DNA of 64,000 bases from Bacilli bacterium. GTDB taxonomy: Bacteria > Bacillota_I > Bacilli_A > RF39 > UBA660. A model generated the notes under the pieces. It was not told the origin of the DNA, did not search any database, and saw only the letters and a list, made by a program, of their open reading frames with translations. Location: assembly GCA_016302505.1 (NCBI GenBank), contig JAEDNL010000001.1:1-64000 (forward strand), given 5' to 3'. This document shows, piece after piece, positions 1 to 8,842 of the stretch (its first letter is position 1; each line of letters opens with the position of its first letter). Both the position numbers and the translations under genes were made by a program.

Positions 1-50
1 CCCCCTGAAGAGGCCGAAAGGCCTCATTTTTGTTTATTTTAAAGGATTTG
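1..50 (+). repeat. attL: left direct repeat of the integrated element, holding a terminator hairpin
   Basis: This 50-base segment recurs at 18751-18800 with 44 of 50 bases identical. It contains the hairpin GAGGCC-GAAA-GGCCTC (10-25) followed by a T-rich tract, which is a rho-independent terminator for a plus-strand gene lying left of the window. Four of the six differences from the right copy are two compensatory base-pair swaps in the stem. Because the window starts here, the repeat may extend further left. Reading it as an attachment site is inferred from the repeat pair bracketing an integrase/relaxase region. Confidence 0.8.
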
Positions 51-68
51 AGGCCTATTAAATTATTT

Positions 69-91
69 TAGGTACTAAGCTAGGTACGTAA
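69..91. repeat. left arm-type repeats (TAGGTAC), probable integrase or excisionase sites
   Basis: TAGGTAC occurs at 69-75 and TAGGTACGTAA at 81-91. The same 11-mer is found near the other end of the element at 18613-18623, with an inverted GTACCTA at 18637-18643. Repeats confined to both ends, just inside the att repeats, are typical of arm-type binding sites of tyrosine integrases or of excisionase. The assignment is inferred from position. Confidence 0.5.
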
Positions 92-129
92 ATTTAAAAA
101 AATACATAAAAATTGATTATTTTAGAGTA

Positions 130-186
130 TTGGAAATAAATTTCCAAAAGTAGGTAAAAATACTTAGTTCTGGAAAAATATTTCCA
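130..186. promoter_or_regulatory. two palindromes upstream of abiE (candidate operators)
   Basis: Two inverted repeats lie in the abiEi upstream region: TTGGAAAT-AA-ATTTCCAA at 130-147 and TGGAAA-N4-TTTCCA at 171-186. They share the GGAAA half-site with the operators around 11000 that flank the double-HTH regulator. They could bind AbiEi or the element regulator. Confidence 0.45.
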
Positions 187-203
187 AAACTTTTTTATTG
201 TAT

Positions 204-249
204 TTGACAAAATTACTGATAAATGATAAAATATCAGTAGATTTGTCAA
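204..249 (+). promoter_or_regulatory. abiE promoter inside a nested palindrome (AbiEi operator candidate)
   Basis: A sigma-A promoter has TTGACA at 204-209, a 17-base spacer and TAAAAT at 227-232. It lies wholly within two nested inverted repeats: TTGACAAA (204-211) with TTTGTCAA (242-249), and ACTGATA (215-221) with TATCAGT (232-238). AbiEi antitoxins are known to autorepress by binding inverted repeats in their own promoter, so this is the best AbiEi operator candidate. Confidence 0.6.
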
Positions 250-261
250 GGAGGAATATAT

Positions 262-888
262 ATGGAAAGGATGACAATAAAAGAGTTTAAAGATCAAAGC
301 AATATAGAAATTATTGAATCTATTATGAAAATGAATAATGGATATGTTACTTCAAAAGAACTATCTAATCTTGGAATTCATAGAATGTATCTTAATATTA
401 TGAAAGAAAAAGGTATGATAGAAAAAGTAGGTAATGGGATTTATATTGATTCAAGTAAAATAGAAGATAGTTATTATGTTTTTAATCTTAGTATGCCTAA
501 TACAATATTCTCACATATGACTGCACTTTATTTTCATGGGCTTTCTATAAAAGCTCCAGATGATAAATACGATATAACAGTAAGAAAAACATATAATAGT
601 AAACATCTGAAAAAGCATGAAGTTTTTTATGTATCAGATGACATTTATGAACTTGGACTTACTGAAGCAGAAACTCCAATGGGGAATAAAGTAAGAGTTT
701 ATGATATTGAAAGATGTATATGTGATATTATAAGATCTAAAAATAGGATGGATCTAGAACACGTTAAATATAGTATTAGAGAATATATAAAAAGAAAGGA
801 TAAAAATCTTATGAAACTTTCTAAATACGCAGATAAAATGGGGATAAAAAAAGAAGTAATGGATTTTGTGGAGGTATTTTATGAATAG
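262..888 (+). CDS. abiEi: type IV antitoxin AbiEi
   Basis: This 208-aa protein is the antitoxin and autorepressor of the AbiE abortive-infection system. An N-terminal winged helix (about residues 10-70, including the stretch GYVTSKELSNLGI) is followed by the C-terminal domain typical of AbiEi, with its conserved VYDIERCICDIIR segment. The start is set by AAGGAGG at 248-254, seven bases before the ATG. It overlaps abiEii by eight bases, giving translational coupling. In the family AbiEi neutralises AbiEii without stable complex formation and represses the operon, which fits the palindromes over the promoter. Family recognition is good; phage resistance here is inferred. Confidence 0.85.
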   Translation: MERMTIKEFKDQSNIEIIESIMKMNNGYVTSKELSNLGIHRMYLNIMKEKGMIEKVGNGIYIDSSKIEDSYYVFNLSMPNTIFSHMTALYFHGLSIKAPDDKYDITVRKTYNSKHLKKHEVFYVSDDIYELGLTEAETPMGNKVRVYDIERCICDIIRSKNRMDLEHVKYSIREYIKRKDKNLMKLSKYADKMGIKKEVMDFVEVFYE

Positions 889-1717
889 CATGCAATTAAA
901 AGATAAACTAAGAAATATTTCTAAAGAAAAGAATGTAGATTTTAATACATTACTTAGACTTTATATGTATGATAGATTTTTAGAAAGACTTTCAAAGAGT
1001 AAATATAGAGATAATTTTGTTTTAAAAGGTGGATTCTATTTAAGCACTTTATTTGGGGTGGAGAATAGAGCGACTATGGATATAGATACTGCATTTAGAA
1101 ATGCTAGCTTTGATGAAGAAACGATTATTAAAATGATAAACGAAATAGTATCCATAAAAATAGATGATAATGCTAAACTATCATATTTAGGAATAGAATC
1201 AATCAGAGATGAAGATGAATATGGTGGTTTTAGAGTAACTATTCAAGTAGAATATGAGACTATGAAACAATCTTTTCATATTGATATAGCTACTGGCGAT
1301 CCAATTACACCAAAAGAAATAAGATATAAATATTTACCTTTATTAGGCGATTATTATGTGGATTTATATGCTTATAACATGGAAACAGTTTTAGCTGAAA
1401 AAATAGAAACAATGTTAAACAGATTAGAGTTGAATGGAAGAACAAGGGACTTTTATGATATTTATTTAATTTATAAAAAGGAATGGCGAAGTATTAATAT
1501 AGATCATTTTAGAAAAGCGATAGATAAAACATTTACTAAAAGAAAATATAATGGTAATCCATTTGAGGCTTTAGATATTATAAGAAATAGTGAAATATTA
1601 AAAGAGAGATGGAATAAATATCAAAGAAGCTTCTCTTATGCAGAAGGAATAGAATTTGAAGATATAATGAATTGTTTAGAAATAATGATTGAACAATTTG
1701 AACCTGTAGGAGTTTAG
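881..1717 (+). CDS. abiEii: type IV toxin AbiEii, nucleotidyltransferase
   Basis: The protein is about 278 aa from the ATG at 881, which follows GGAGG and overlaps the abiEi stop; a longer reading from 866 has no ribosome site of its own. The N-terminal part carries the nucleotidyltransferase signature of the AbiEii/AbiGii family: FVLKGGFYLSTLFG followed by R-x-TMDID, the metal-binding aspartates. A later block, AEKIETMLNR...RTRDFYDIYLI, is also typical. The family transfers nucleotides, in studied members onto tRNA, and arrests growth when not neutralised by AbiEi. The gene ends in TAG just before the ribosome site of the next cargo gene, so all are probably co-transcribed. Confidence 0.85.
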   Translation: MNSMQLKDKLRNISKEKNVDFNTLLRLYMYDRFLERLSKSKYRDNFVLKGGFYLSTLFGVENRATMDIDTAFRNASFDEETIIKMINEIVSIKIDDNAKLSYLGIESIRDEDEYGGFRVTIQVEYETMKQSFHIDIATGDPITPKEIRYKYLPLLGDYYVDLYAYNMETVLAEKIETMLNRLELNGRTRDFYDIYLIYKKEWRSINIDHFRKAIDKTFTKRKYNGNPFEALDIIRNSEILKERWNKYQRSFSYAEGIEFEDIMNCLEIMIEQFEPVGV

Positions 1718-1728
1718 GAGGTGAAGTT

Positions 1729-3177
1729 ATGGCTAATGAAGTAGGTGGAAGAACGGATAAAAATGGAAATAGATATGAAATGAATTGTATTATAAAGGCA
1801 ATTTTAGATGTTGTAGATGAAAAGATAAGTTCCTGCATGTTTGAAGGCTTAGGGAATGATGAAATTGCTACAGATATAATTGTTACAAATTTTGATGGTT
1901 CGAGAAAATATATTCAATGTAAGCATAGAAATGGAAGCAATGACAATTGGACTTTTTCTGGACTTAAATCATACAATCTTCTTAAACGATGGAAAACACA
2001 TTTAGATGGAGATCAAAGTTCAATAGTGTCATTACAATCACCAATACCATTTACAAGCCTTACTGATTTGAGTAAAAGAGCCAAAAATAATAATGGCGAT
2101 GTAAATGTATTTTATGATAATCAAATAAAGAATAGTAAAAAAACATTTGGAGATTTTAAAAAGTATTGTTCTGAGCTTGACTTGGATTATGAAAATATAG
2201 TTGATGTTCAAAAGGCAATGAATTATCTCAAAAGAACAGAAGTAGAAGACATGTCAGATAATATAATAAGAGATTATCTATTTATGCATATAAAACTACT
2301 ATTTTTTGGTGAATCTAAATCCAATTATGAAAAAATTCTAGATTTAATATGTAATGAAGAAATTATGGGCGTAGATATTGATAAACAGTTTTTATTTAAT
2401 TTTTTTAATAAAAACAATATTATTTTAAATAATTTATCAAACGATTCCTCAAATTTTGATAATATTGAAAATTTAAATTCTATTTTTAAAAAAAACATTA
2501 AATTAATAAATGATAATTATATAAATAGAGATGAATTAAAAAATATAATTATAAATATTAATAAAGATAAATCAATTATGATAACAGGAAAAGCCGGATA
2601 TGGAAAAAGTGGAGTAATTCATGGATTAATTGACTATCTAGAAAATAATAAATATCAGTATTTAGCTTTAAAACTTGATAAATATATTCCTGAATATAAC
2701 AGCCTAAAATGGAGTGAAAATCTTGGATTTAACACATATTTATCAGCAATTTTAGATAAATTTTCTTTAGACAAAAAATGTGTATTAATCCTAGATCAAC
2801 TTGATGCATTAAGATGGACTTCTATGCATAGTAGAAATTCATTAGATATTTGCAATTCTATCATCGAGGAAATAAAAAATATCAATGTTGGAAGGAAAAA
2901 TAAAATATCTATTATTTTGGTGTGTAGAACATTTGATTTTGAAAATGATGCATCAATTAGAAAAATCGTAGAAGATGATATCAATAATTGGTTAAGGATT
3001 GATATTAATATATTGAGTGATAAATGTGTAAAAGAAATTATTGGATCTGATTATGATAGATACAATGCTAAGCTGAAACAATTACTAAAAATTCCGAGTA
3101 ATCTATTTATTTTTATGAAGATTCGAAAAGATAATGATTTGTCTGAAGTACATTCAACTTGTGACTTAATATCTTAA
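1729..3177 (+). CDS. N-terminal part of a broken STAND-like defence protein: PD-(D/E)XK nuclease plus P-loop NTPase
   Basis: These 482 aa appear to be the front of a larger protein cut by a frameshift. Residues 1-150 look like a Cap4/DUF4297-type nuclease: a GGRTDKNGNRYE opening, D49 and the Q-C-K motif at 63-65, as in D-x(n)-Q-x-K active sites. The NTPase has Walker A GKAGYGKS (287-294) and Walker B CVLILDQLD (351-359). The frame closes at TAA 3175-3177, while matching coding sequence resumes one frame over from about 3170. Nuclease, NTPase and a long helical C-terminus is the layout of Avs antiviral STAND proteins. The start has GAGGTGA before the ATG, close behind abiEii. Domain calls come from motifs only. 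Confidence 0.65.
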   Translation: MANEVGGRTDKNGNRYEMNCIIKAILDVVDEKISSCMFEGLGNDEIATDIIVTNFDGSRKYIQCKHRNGSNDNWTFSGLKSYNLLKRWKTHLDGDQSSIVSLQSPIPFTSLTDLSKRAKNNNGDVNVFYDNQIKNSKKTFGDFKKYCSELDLDYENIVDVQKAMNYLKRTEVEDMSDNIIRDYLFMHIKLLFFGESKSNYEKILDLICNEEIMGVDIDKQFLFNFFNKNNIILNNLSNDSSNFDNIENLNSIFKKNIKLINDNYINRDELKNIIININKDKSIMITGKAGYGKSGVIHGLIDYLENNKYQYLALKLDKYIPEYNSLKWSENLGFNTYLSAILDKFSLDKKCVLILDQLDALRWTSMHSRNSLDICNSIIEEIKNINVGRKNKISIILVCRTFDFENDASIRKIVEDDINNWLRIDINILSDKCVKEIIGSDYDRYNAKLKQLLKIPSNLFIFMKIRKDNDLSEVHSTCDLIS

Positions 3178-3241
3178 TGGTGAGTCGATTGAGTCACTTA
3201 TAGGAAATCGCAATGAACAACTTCCAAATAAAAGATATCAG

Positions 3242-5995
3242 TTGCAAATGTTTTTAGAAAGAGTTCACGAACTTGATGATCAAAAATTTTTAGAATGTAT
3301 TGACACTATTATTAATAATCAAAATATTAGGATTTATTTAAAATATGTGGCTTTTGAAGTTTTAGGAACAATTACAAATATGTCAGAATTAATCAAGCAA
3401 TATATTATAAATAATTATTTAAAAAAAGATTTTTTTGATATTTTCATTAATATTGTATTTATGAATCATCAAGAAATAATAGAATTATTAATAGATGATG
3501 GCATTTTTGATAAATGGATTAATGATTCAACAAAAAAACAATATGTTATAAATTTATTAAAAAGTATTAATTATTCATTTAATGAAAAAGAATACAAATT
3601 TATAAAACGATATATTATGATAAATGAACAATTAGATAGAGAATTATATAGTGTTTTTCCTTTTGATGTAGTATACGATACTGATGAACTATTTGAATTA
3701 CGATTAGAAATATATGCCAAATTTAATGAGCTTTTGATAAATTCTTATTTGAACTTAGATGAATTATTGGGTATTAATGAATGTAGAGGAATCAAGTATA
3801 TTGAATTTTTGGCAAATCATTTGGATTTGAAGAAAAGGCATATAAAATATTCTGATAATTGCTCTATTGAATATGAAGATAAGATTGAAATTAGAGAAAA
3901 TGAATTGATTATTGACAATCTTTTACCACTAATTCCTGAAATTCATGATAAATATGGATTATATGATTGGGAAGATCATGGTAGACTTGAAATGAATGTA
4001 CAAAGAATAATAATATCATTAATTAAAAAAGCAGCTAAAAATATAGTAAATAGTGATTATAATAAATTTTGGACAATATTTGAGAAGTACTTAAGCAAAG
4101 GATTTAGTATTCATAATGAAATAATATTAGATAGTATACTTTTTATGCCTCAATCTGCTTCAAATCAAATTCTTGAATATTTATTTAGTGATATAAATAA
4201 TAATTGCTTCGAATATACTAGTAATAATAATCAATCATTGAGTATGCTAAAAAAAATAATAGAAAAGTTTATTAATAAGGCAAATAAAAAAACAATTACT
4301 TATATTATTGAAAGAATTATTGAGTATAAACCAGATGATTTAATTGAAAAATGCAAAAGATGCATTGAATATAAAAAGGAAAATTTCGGTAGTGCAAATT
4401 ATATTAGTTTTTGGGGTGACTTTCAATATGAAATTTTAAATTGTATTCCAGACAGTTTATTAGATGAAAAGAGTATACAATTAAAGAAAGTATTGAATAG
4501 AAAATTTAGTGTATGGAATTACTCTATTTATGATTTGAATCACTCTAAAAGTGGTAGTGTTATATCACCGATTGCGAATAAAAGAATTAGTTTAAAAAGT
4601 TGGATTGGTATATTAACTAACAAAAAAATTACTAATAGCCACAAATCTAAATATGATGAAGAAAAATCTGTATTTATAGATAGCAGTTTATATGAATTTC
4701 AATCATCATTATCATTAAATATTCAAGAAAATCCAAATCAATTCATTGATTTGTTTATAAACAATTCATCTATTATTATGCCCGATTATATCTACACATT
4801 ATATAATTCATTAGCATATTCTAGCATAGTAAATGATATTTCAATTCAAAAATTAGAATTAATATTTAATACCTTTAAGTATACAGATAATTATAAATAT
4901 GCTCCACTAATTTGTGAAATAATTGCTAGAAAAGAAGAAACAAATTGGAATTCTGAAACAATTGATATGTTGCTAAATATTTATTCTGATATTATATCAG
5001 GTAAAATTGAAAATAATTCAATTATAGATAATAGTAAAGAAGATAGAGATATTGCAGAATCGTTTGAATTGGTAGTAATTAATTCATCAATTTATAAACT
5101 TGCTTCAGCTGTTTCTAAAATATTATGGAGTAATGTTGACTATGCAAATAAATTTACTAAAATGACTGAAAGTATGAGTAAATCTAGTGATGAAATAATT
5201 AAATATTCAAGTATGTGTATTTTAAATTGTCTTTTAAATTATGATTTAGACTGGGCAAGTAAGATTATAATTGAACTTTTTTCAAATGATTGTATATATG
5301 GTTATAGATCAAATAGAAATATATTTAATTATATATATGCTAAAAAAAGTAATTTGAGAGATAAAATAATAAAGATAATATTATATGGGGTTACTATTAA
5401 TAGTAAAGAAATAAGAAGACTTTTTTCATATTTGATGGTTGATTTTTATCTATTTTATGATGAATTTAAGGATGAGTTATTGAATAGTAAAAATGATATT
5501 ATAATAAAAGATTCAATAATGGAAATGTTTATGGTATATATGAAAGAAGATGAATATAGAGAAAAATCAAAAGATATAATAATTGAATTATCAAAATATC
5601 CTGATGTCAAAATAAACCCATATAAATTATTTGATGATGAAGAATTATTATTGAACGATGATAAATTTATTATTGAATTGTTTCAATCATCTGATTCACA
5701 GGAATTTATTGAACCATTTATTCATCTCTTGAGGAAAAGGGGAGATAATATCCTTGGATATAGTGAATTATTGTTTGATATTATTAGAATAGCTTTAGAA
5801 CAATATGATGAAAATAATCCTACCCATTATTATTCATATGATGATCTTAATTACATTGTAATTATGCTATTTGATTATGCTTACGATAATAATAATAAAG
5901 AAATGCTAATAAAATGTTTAGATATATGGGATGAAATGTTTTCTAAGCAAATTGGATTAATAAGAAAGCTAAGTAAAGATATTTCAGAAATATAA
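3242..5995 (+). CDS. C-terminal helical sensor-like part of the broken STAND-like protein
   Basis: These 917 aa are mostly alpha-helical and rich in Asn, Ile, Lys and Asp, with no enzymatic motif I can recognise. The open frame extends back to about 3170 and would join the NTPase fragment after one base shift. The first usable start is a TTG at 3242 or ATG at 3248, neither with a Shine-Dalgarno site, which supports a broken gene rather than two genes. In Avs-like STAND proteins the long repeat-containing C-terminus recognises a phage protein; that role is inferred. The gene ends beside a strong hairpin shared with the integrase gene facing it. Confidence 0.6.
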   Translation: MQMFLERVHELDDQKFLECIDTIINNQNIRIYLKYVAFEVLGTITNMSELIKQYIINNYLKKDFFDIFINIVFMNHQEIIELLIDDGIFDKWINDSTKKQYVINLLKSINYSFNEKEYKFIKRYIMINEQLDRELYSVFPFDVVYDTDELFELRLEIYAKFNELLINSYLNLDELLGINECRGIKYIEFLANHLDLKKRHIKYSDNCSIEYEDKIEIRENELIIDNLLPLIPEIHDKYGLYDWEDHGRLEMNVQRIIISLIKKAAKNIVNSDYNKFWTIFEKYLSKGFSIHNEIILDSILFMPQSASNQILEYLFSDINNNCFEYTSNNNQSLSMLKKIIEKFINKANKKTITYIIERIIEYKPDDLIEKCKRCIEYKKENFGSANYISFWGDFQYEILNCIPDSLLDEKSIQLKKVLNRKFSVWNYSIYDLNHSKSGSVISPIANKRISLKSWIGILTNKKITNSHKSKYDEEKSVFIDSSLYEFQSSLSLNIQENPNQFIDLFINNSSIIMPDYIYTLYNSLAYSSIVNDISIQKLELIFNTFKYTDNYKYAPLICEIIARKEETNWNSETIDMLLNIYSDIISGKIENNSIIDNSKEDRDIAESFELVVINSSIYKLASAVSKILWSNVDYANKFTKMTESMSKSSDEIIKYSSMCILNCLLNYDLDWASKIIIELFSNDCIYGYRSNRNIFNYIYAKKSNLRDKIIKIILYGVTINSKEIRRLFSYLMVDFYLFYDEFKDELLNSKNDIIIKDSIMEMFMVYMKEDEYREKSKDIIIELSKYPDVKINPYKLFDDEELLLNDDKFIIELFQSSDSQEFIEPFIHLLRKRGDNILGYSELLFDIIRIALEQYDENNPTHYYSYDDLNYIVIMLFDYAYDNNNKEMLIKCLDIWDEMFSKQIGLIRKLSKDISEI

Positions 5996-5998
5996 AAA

Positions 5999-6028
5999 AT
6001 GACCTAGTCCACTAAAGGACTAGGTCAT
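5999..6028. terminator. bidirectional terminator between cargo and integrase
   Basis: A 12-bp perfect stem (ATGACCTAGTCC with its complement, loop ACTAAA) lies between converging genes. It overlaps the last codons and stop of the integrase gene. The minus-strand side runs into a T-rich tract; the plus-strand side ends in TCTTCTTTTG. Confidence 0.75.
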
Positions 6029-7256
6029 CTTCTTTTGTATTATCTAAATCTTCATCATAATCATAATACTCAGTATCCTCATAATCAATAATTGTTTCTT
6101 TAGGTTCAGGTAATTCTTTTTGTTTGTTTTCTAATAATTTAGTATTTTGAACTTCAATTATTTGAACTATATTCTCAAGTCTATTTTGATACATATGAGA
6201 GTAGGTATTAAGTGTTTCATCAATTTTAGAATGTCCTAAATATTTAGCAACTAATGTTATATTAGCACCACTATCAATTAATAGTGATGCACAACTATGT
6301 CTAAAATCATGTACTCTTATATCTTTAACACCAGCTTTAAAAGCATTTTTAGTTTTTCTATCTCTTAATGTAGTTTCAGGTAATGGATCAATATTACCAA
6401 ATACATACCAATTATCATTGAAGTTATAGTAAGAACTACAATCATCATATAGATCTTTATAGTATTCTAATAAGAAATTAGGAATAGGTATAGTTCTATA
6501 ACTAGACATTGTTTTAGGACTTGATACTGTATATGGCTTACCAGTTATAGGATCTGGTGTTTTAGTTATATTTTTATTAACAGATAAACAGCTTTTTCTA
6601 AAGTTAATATCATTCCATGTTAATCCTCTAAGTTCACCATTTCTAAGTCCACAATAGAATAGTGTTTGAAATGCACATATAAACTTAACATCATTTTCAA
6701 CAGATAAGAATTTTTGAAATTCTTCTGGTGTATAAAATGACATTTCTTTTTTTCTTTCATTAGGATTAGTAAAATTAGTCATTTTATTATAAACTTTAAC
6801 AAAGTTTAAATCATACCATTTAGTTCCAAAATTCATAACTGCTTTTAAATATTTATAAACACCATTTTTATATCTAGTAGATATTTTCTTTTCATTCATG
6901 GATTGTCTCCATAATTCAAAATGTCTTATATTAAATGATTCAACTTTAATATTAAATAAAGGTTCAAGATAAGGCATCATATTTCTATAATTATAGAGTG
7001 TAGTAGATTTAACTTTATCTTGTTGATATTTATAATGTTCATCGATTAATTGTTTAAATGTTAAATCAGTAAATTCAGTCATATTTTTAATATTAACTTT
7101 ATATTCCGCTTCATGATCTTTAGCTTCTCTTCTAGTAGCAAACTTTTTAGAGTGATATCTTCTAGGTCTACCTAAGTAATCTCTATAGGTTATATCTACT
7201 ACCCAAGTTCTACCATCTTTAGTAGCGTATTTACTTTTAACTTGTCTTATAGCCAT
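6012..7256 (-). CDS. int: tyrosine recombinase/integrase of the element
   Basis: This 414-aa site-specific recombinase would integrate and excise the element at the 50-base repeats. The N-terminal 60 residues resemble an arm-type DNA-binding domain, about 65-160 the core-binding SAM-like domain, and about 175-360 the catalytic domain. The catalytic set is visible: R205 (GLRNGELRG), K248, H316 and R319 (VHDFRHS), H342 (LGHS) and Y352 (TLNTYSH). The last 50 residues are very acidic, including a run of Asp, Glu and Tyr. The gene overlaps the relaxase gene by ten bases and its ribosome site lies inside that gene, so the two are coupled. It sits in the middle of the element, cargo lying outside it. 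Confidence 0.95.
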   Translation of the reverse strand: MAIRQVKSKYATKDGRTWVVDITYRDYLGRPRRYHSKKFATRREAKDHEAEYKVNIKNMTEFTDLTFKQLIDEHYKYQQDKVKSTTLYNYRNMMPYLEPLFNIKVESFNIRHFELWRQSMNEKKISTRYKNGVYKYLKAVMNFGTKWYDLNFVKVYNKMTNFTNPNERKKEMSFYTPEEFQKFLSVENDVKFICAFQTLFYCGLRNGELRGLTWNDINFRKSCLSVNKNITKTPDPITGKPYTVSSPKTMSSYRTIPIPNFLLEYYKDLYDDCSSYYNFNDNWYVFGNIDPLPETTLRDRKTKNAFKAGVKDIRVHDFRHSCASLLIDSGANITLVAKYLGHSKIDETLNTYSHMYQNRLENIVQIIEVQNTKLLENKQKELPEPKETIIDYEDTEYYDYDEDLDNTKEDDLVL

Positions 7257-8617
7257 ATATCTTCTCCTTTCTTATTAGCTTCATCAAATTCTCTTTGTGC
7301 TTCTTCATCCATTTCACGAGCTCTTTTACCAGCCATAACAGATTCTGCAAATGATATATAATTATGTACATATGGCATTGGTCTTCTTTTCGTAATAATA
7401 TCTAAAGCACGAGTTACTTTACTAAATGCATTTTTATAATATTTAAGTTCTTCATCCTTATTAGATAATTCTTTAGATTGTTCGTGTCTTATCTTTTCAC
7501 TTTTAATAAGTTTTCTATTATTTTTATAAAAATCATTTTCTATAGATAAGGAAGTGATTTTATCATCTTTATCTTTTGATTCATATGTCTTTATTGTATT
7601 TAATCTTGTAAGATTATCAAAATCATTCATAAGTTTTTCTACTTCTTTTTTGCTATATCCAATGATCTTTTTCTTTAAATCTGAATTAGTATCTTTTAAA
7701 GATGTTTCTAATACGTTTTTAGCTTCATTTATTTTATCTTTATAATTATTCAAATCTTTACTTAATTTCTTTTCTTCAGCCTTTAATTCATTAATATGAT
7801 ACTCTAGTTTAGTTTGATGATATTTATTAGCACCAATTTCACCTCTATCTAAATTAAAACCTTTACTTGTTATATATTTGCTGAATCTATCTTGTAGTTT
7901 TGAAAAAGAATTTCTACCACCTAAATCTTTCCAAAATTGATCGTTATTTAAAAATTTACCTTTAACTGTTTCATATACCATCTCACCATTTTTATCTCTG
8001 AGTAGAATAGGTACTTCTTTATCTTTTCCATTTCTATCTTTTTTAATTTCTTTTATCAAATTACCATCTTTATCTCTTTGATAACATTTTCTTTTTACTT
8101 CATTTACCACAGGTAAAAAGTAAGCTTGTAGGTGAGGAGTGTCTTCATCAAAATGTACTTGAGCCATTACTATATTTTCTTCACCAACTAATTCTTTTAA
8201 AAAGTTATAACTATCATCAAAATATTTAATTACTTCTTCAGGAATGTCATCTTTACTTTTAATATCAGGTGTCCATATATTTTGGCCTTCTTTTTTACCT
8301 GATTTATACTTTCTATCTGTTTCTTTAAATGGTAAACCCAGAGTCATAAAAAACTCTGGGCCACTTGATATAGTTACACCATTTAATAGATTAGTTTTAG
8401 TTTTGTGAAGATATTCTATATTTCTAATCTCTAATTTATATTTAACATCTTGATATAAATTATCCTTTTCTAGTTCTTTATATTTAATATTAAATTTAGT
8501 TCTTTCTTTATCATAATTACCTGTACCAACTCTATTATTCATCTCATTTCCTATAAGATATAAATCTTTACTTTTATAATTGTTTTCAAATCTTAATACT
8601 TGATATCCATCATACAT
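7247..8617 (-). CDS. mobV: MobV (Pre/Mob) family relaxase
   Basis: This 456-aa relaxase would nick the element's oriT and pilot single-stranded DNA into a conjugation channel supplied by another element. The signature is HFDEDTPHLQ (residues 155-164), matching the MobV HxDExxPHxH/Q metal motif. The N-terminal ~200 residues form the relaxase domain; residues about 270-400 are charged and predicted coiled coil. The start is fixed by AAAGGAGG eight bases upstream. No type IV secretion genes are present in the element, so it is mobilizable rather than self-transmissible. The first residues differ from the plasmid MobM opening, but the motif is clear. Confidence 0.88.
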   Translation of the reverse strand: MYDGYQVLRFENNYKSKDLYLIGNEMNNRVGTGNYDKERTKFNIKYKELEKDNLYQDVKYKLEIRNIEYLHKTKTNLLNGVTISSGPEFFMTLGLPFKETDRKYKSGKKEGQNIWTPDIKSKDDIPEEVIKYFDDSYNFLKELVGEENIVMAQVHFDEDTPHLQAYFLPVVNEVKRKCYQRDKDGNLIKEIKKDRNGKDKEVPILLRDKNGEMVYETVKGKFLNNDQFWKDLGGRNSFSKLQDRFSKYITSKGFNLDRGEIGANKYHQTKLEYHINELKAEEKKLSKDLNNYKDKINEAKNVLETSLKDTNSDLKKKIIGYSKKEVEKLMNDFDNLTRLNTIKTYESKDKDDKITSLSIENDFYKNNRKLIKSEKIRHEQSKELSNKDEELKYYKNAFSKVTRALDIITKRRPMPYVHNYISFAESVMAGKRAREMDEEAQREFDEANKKGEDIWL

Positions 8618-8639
8618 TTAAAACCTCCTTTGCAAAAGA

Positions 8640-8661
8640 AAAACAACCATTATTGGTTGTT
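8640..8661 (-). terminator. terminator between the small basic-protein gene and mobV
   Basis: The stem AACAACC/GGTTGTT is followed on the minus strand by TTTTTCTTTT. It would separate transcription of the 43-aa gene from mobV, or attenuate read-through into it. Confidence 0.6.
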
Positions 8662-8665
8662 TAAC

Positions 8666-8797
8666 TTAATCGCCTTTCTTGTGATGATGAGTTTTCAATG
8701 ATGTTTTATTCTTAGGTGTTAACTTATTATCTCTTCTTCTGCGATCTAACTTGCCAGTACTTTTTGCCTTTGGCTTAAGCCCTGGTTTAATTGGCAT
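8666..8797 (-). CDS. 43-aa very basic small protein
   Basis: A short gene with a good ribosome site (GGAGGACAA before the ATG) encodes 43 residues, about half of them Lys, Arg or His, including an RRRR run and an HHHKK near the end. No cysteine or membrane segment is present. It lies between the relaxase and the next small gene in the mobilization region. A nucleic-acid-binding helper is plausible from charge only. I do not recognise a family. Confidence 0.6.
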   Translation of the reverse strand: MPIKPGLKPKAKSTGKLDRRRRDNKLTPKNKTSLKTHHHKKGD

Positions 8798-8842
8798 ATT
8801 TGTCCTCCTCTCATAAATTTGAGAACAGGTACAAGCTTAATA

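Noticed and set aside
3161..3178. Programmed ribosomal frameshifting in the STAND-like gene
   Set aside because: No slippery heptamer or strong downstream pseudoknot was seen; a plain indel is simpler.
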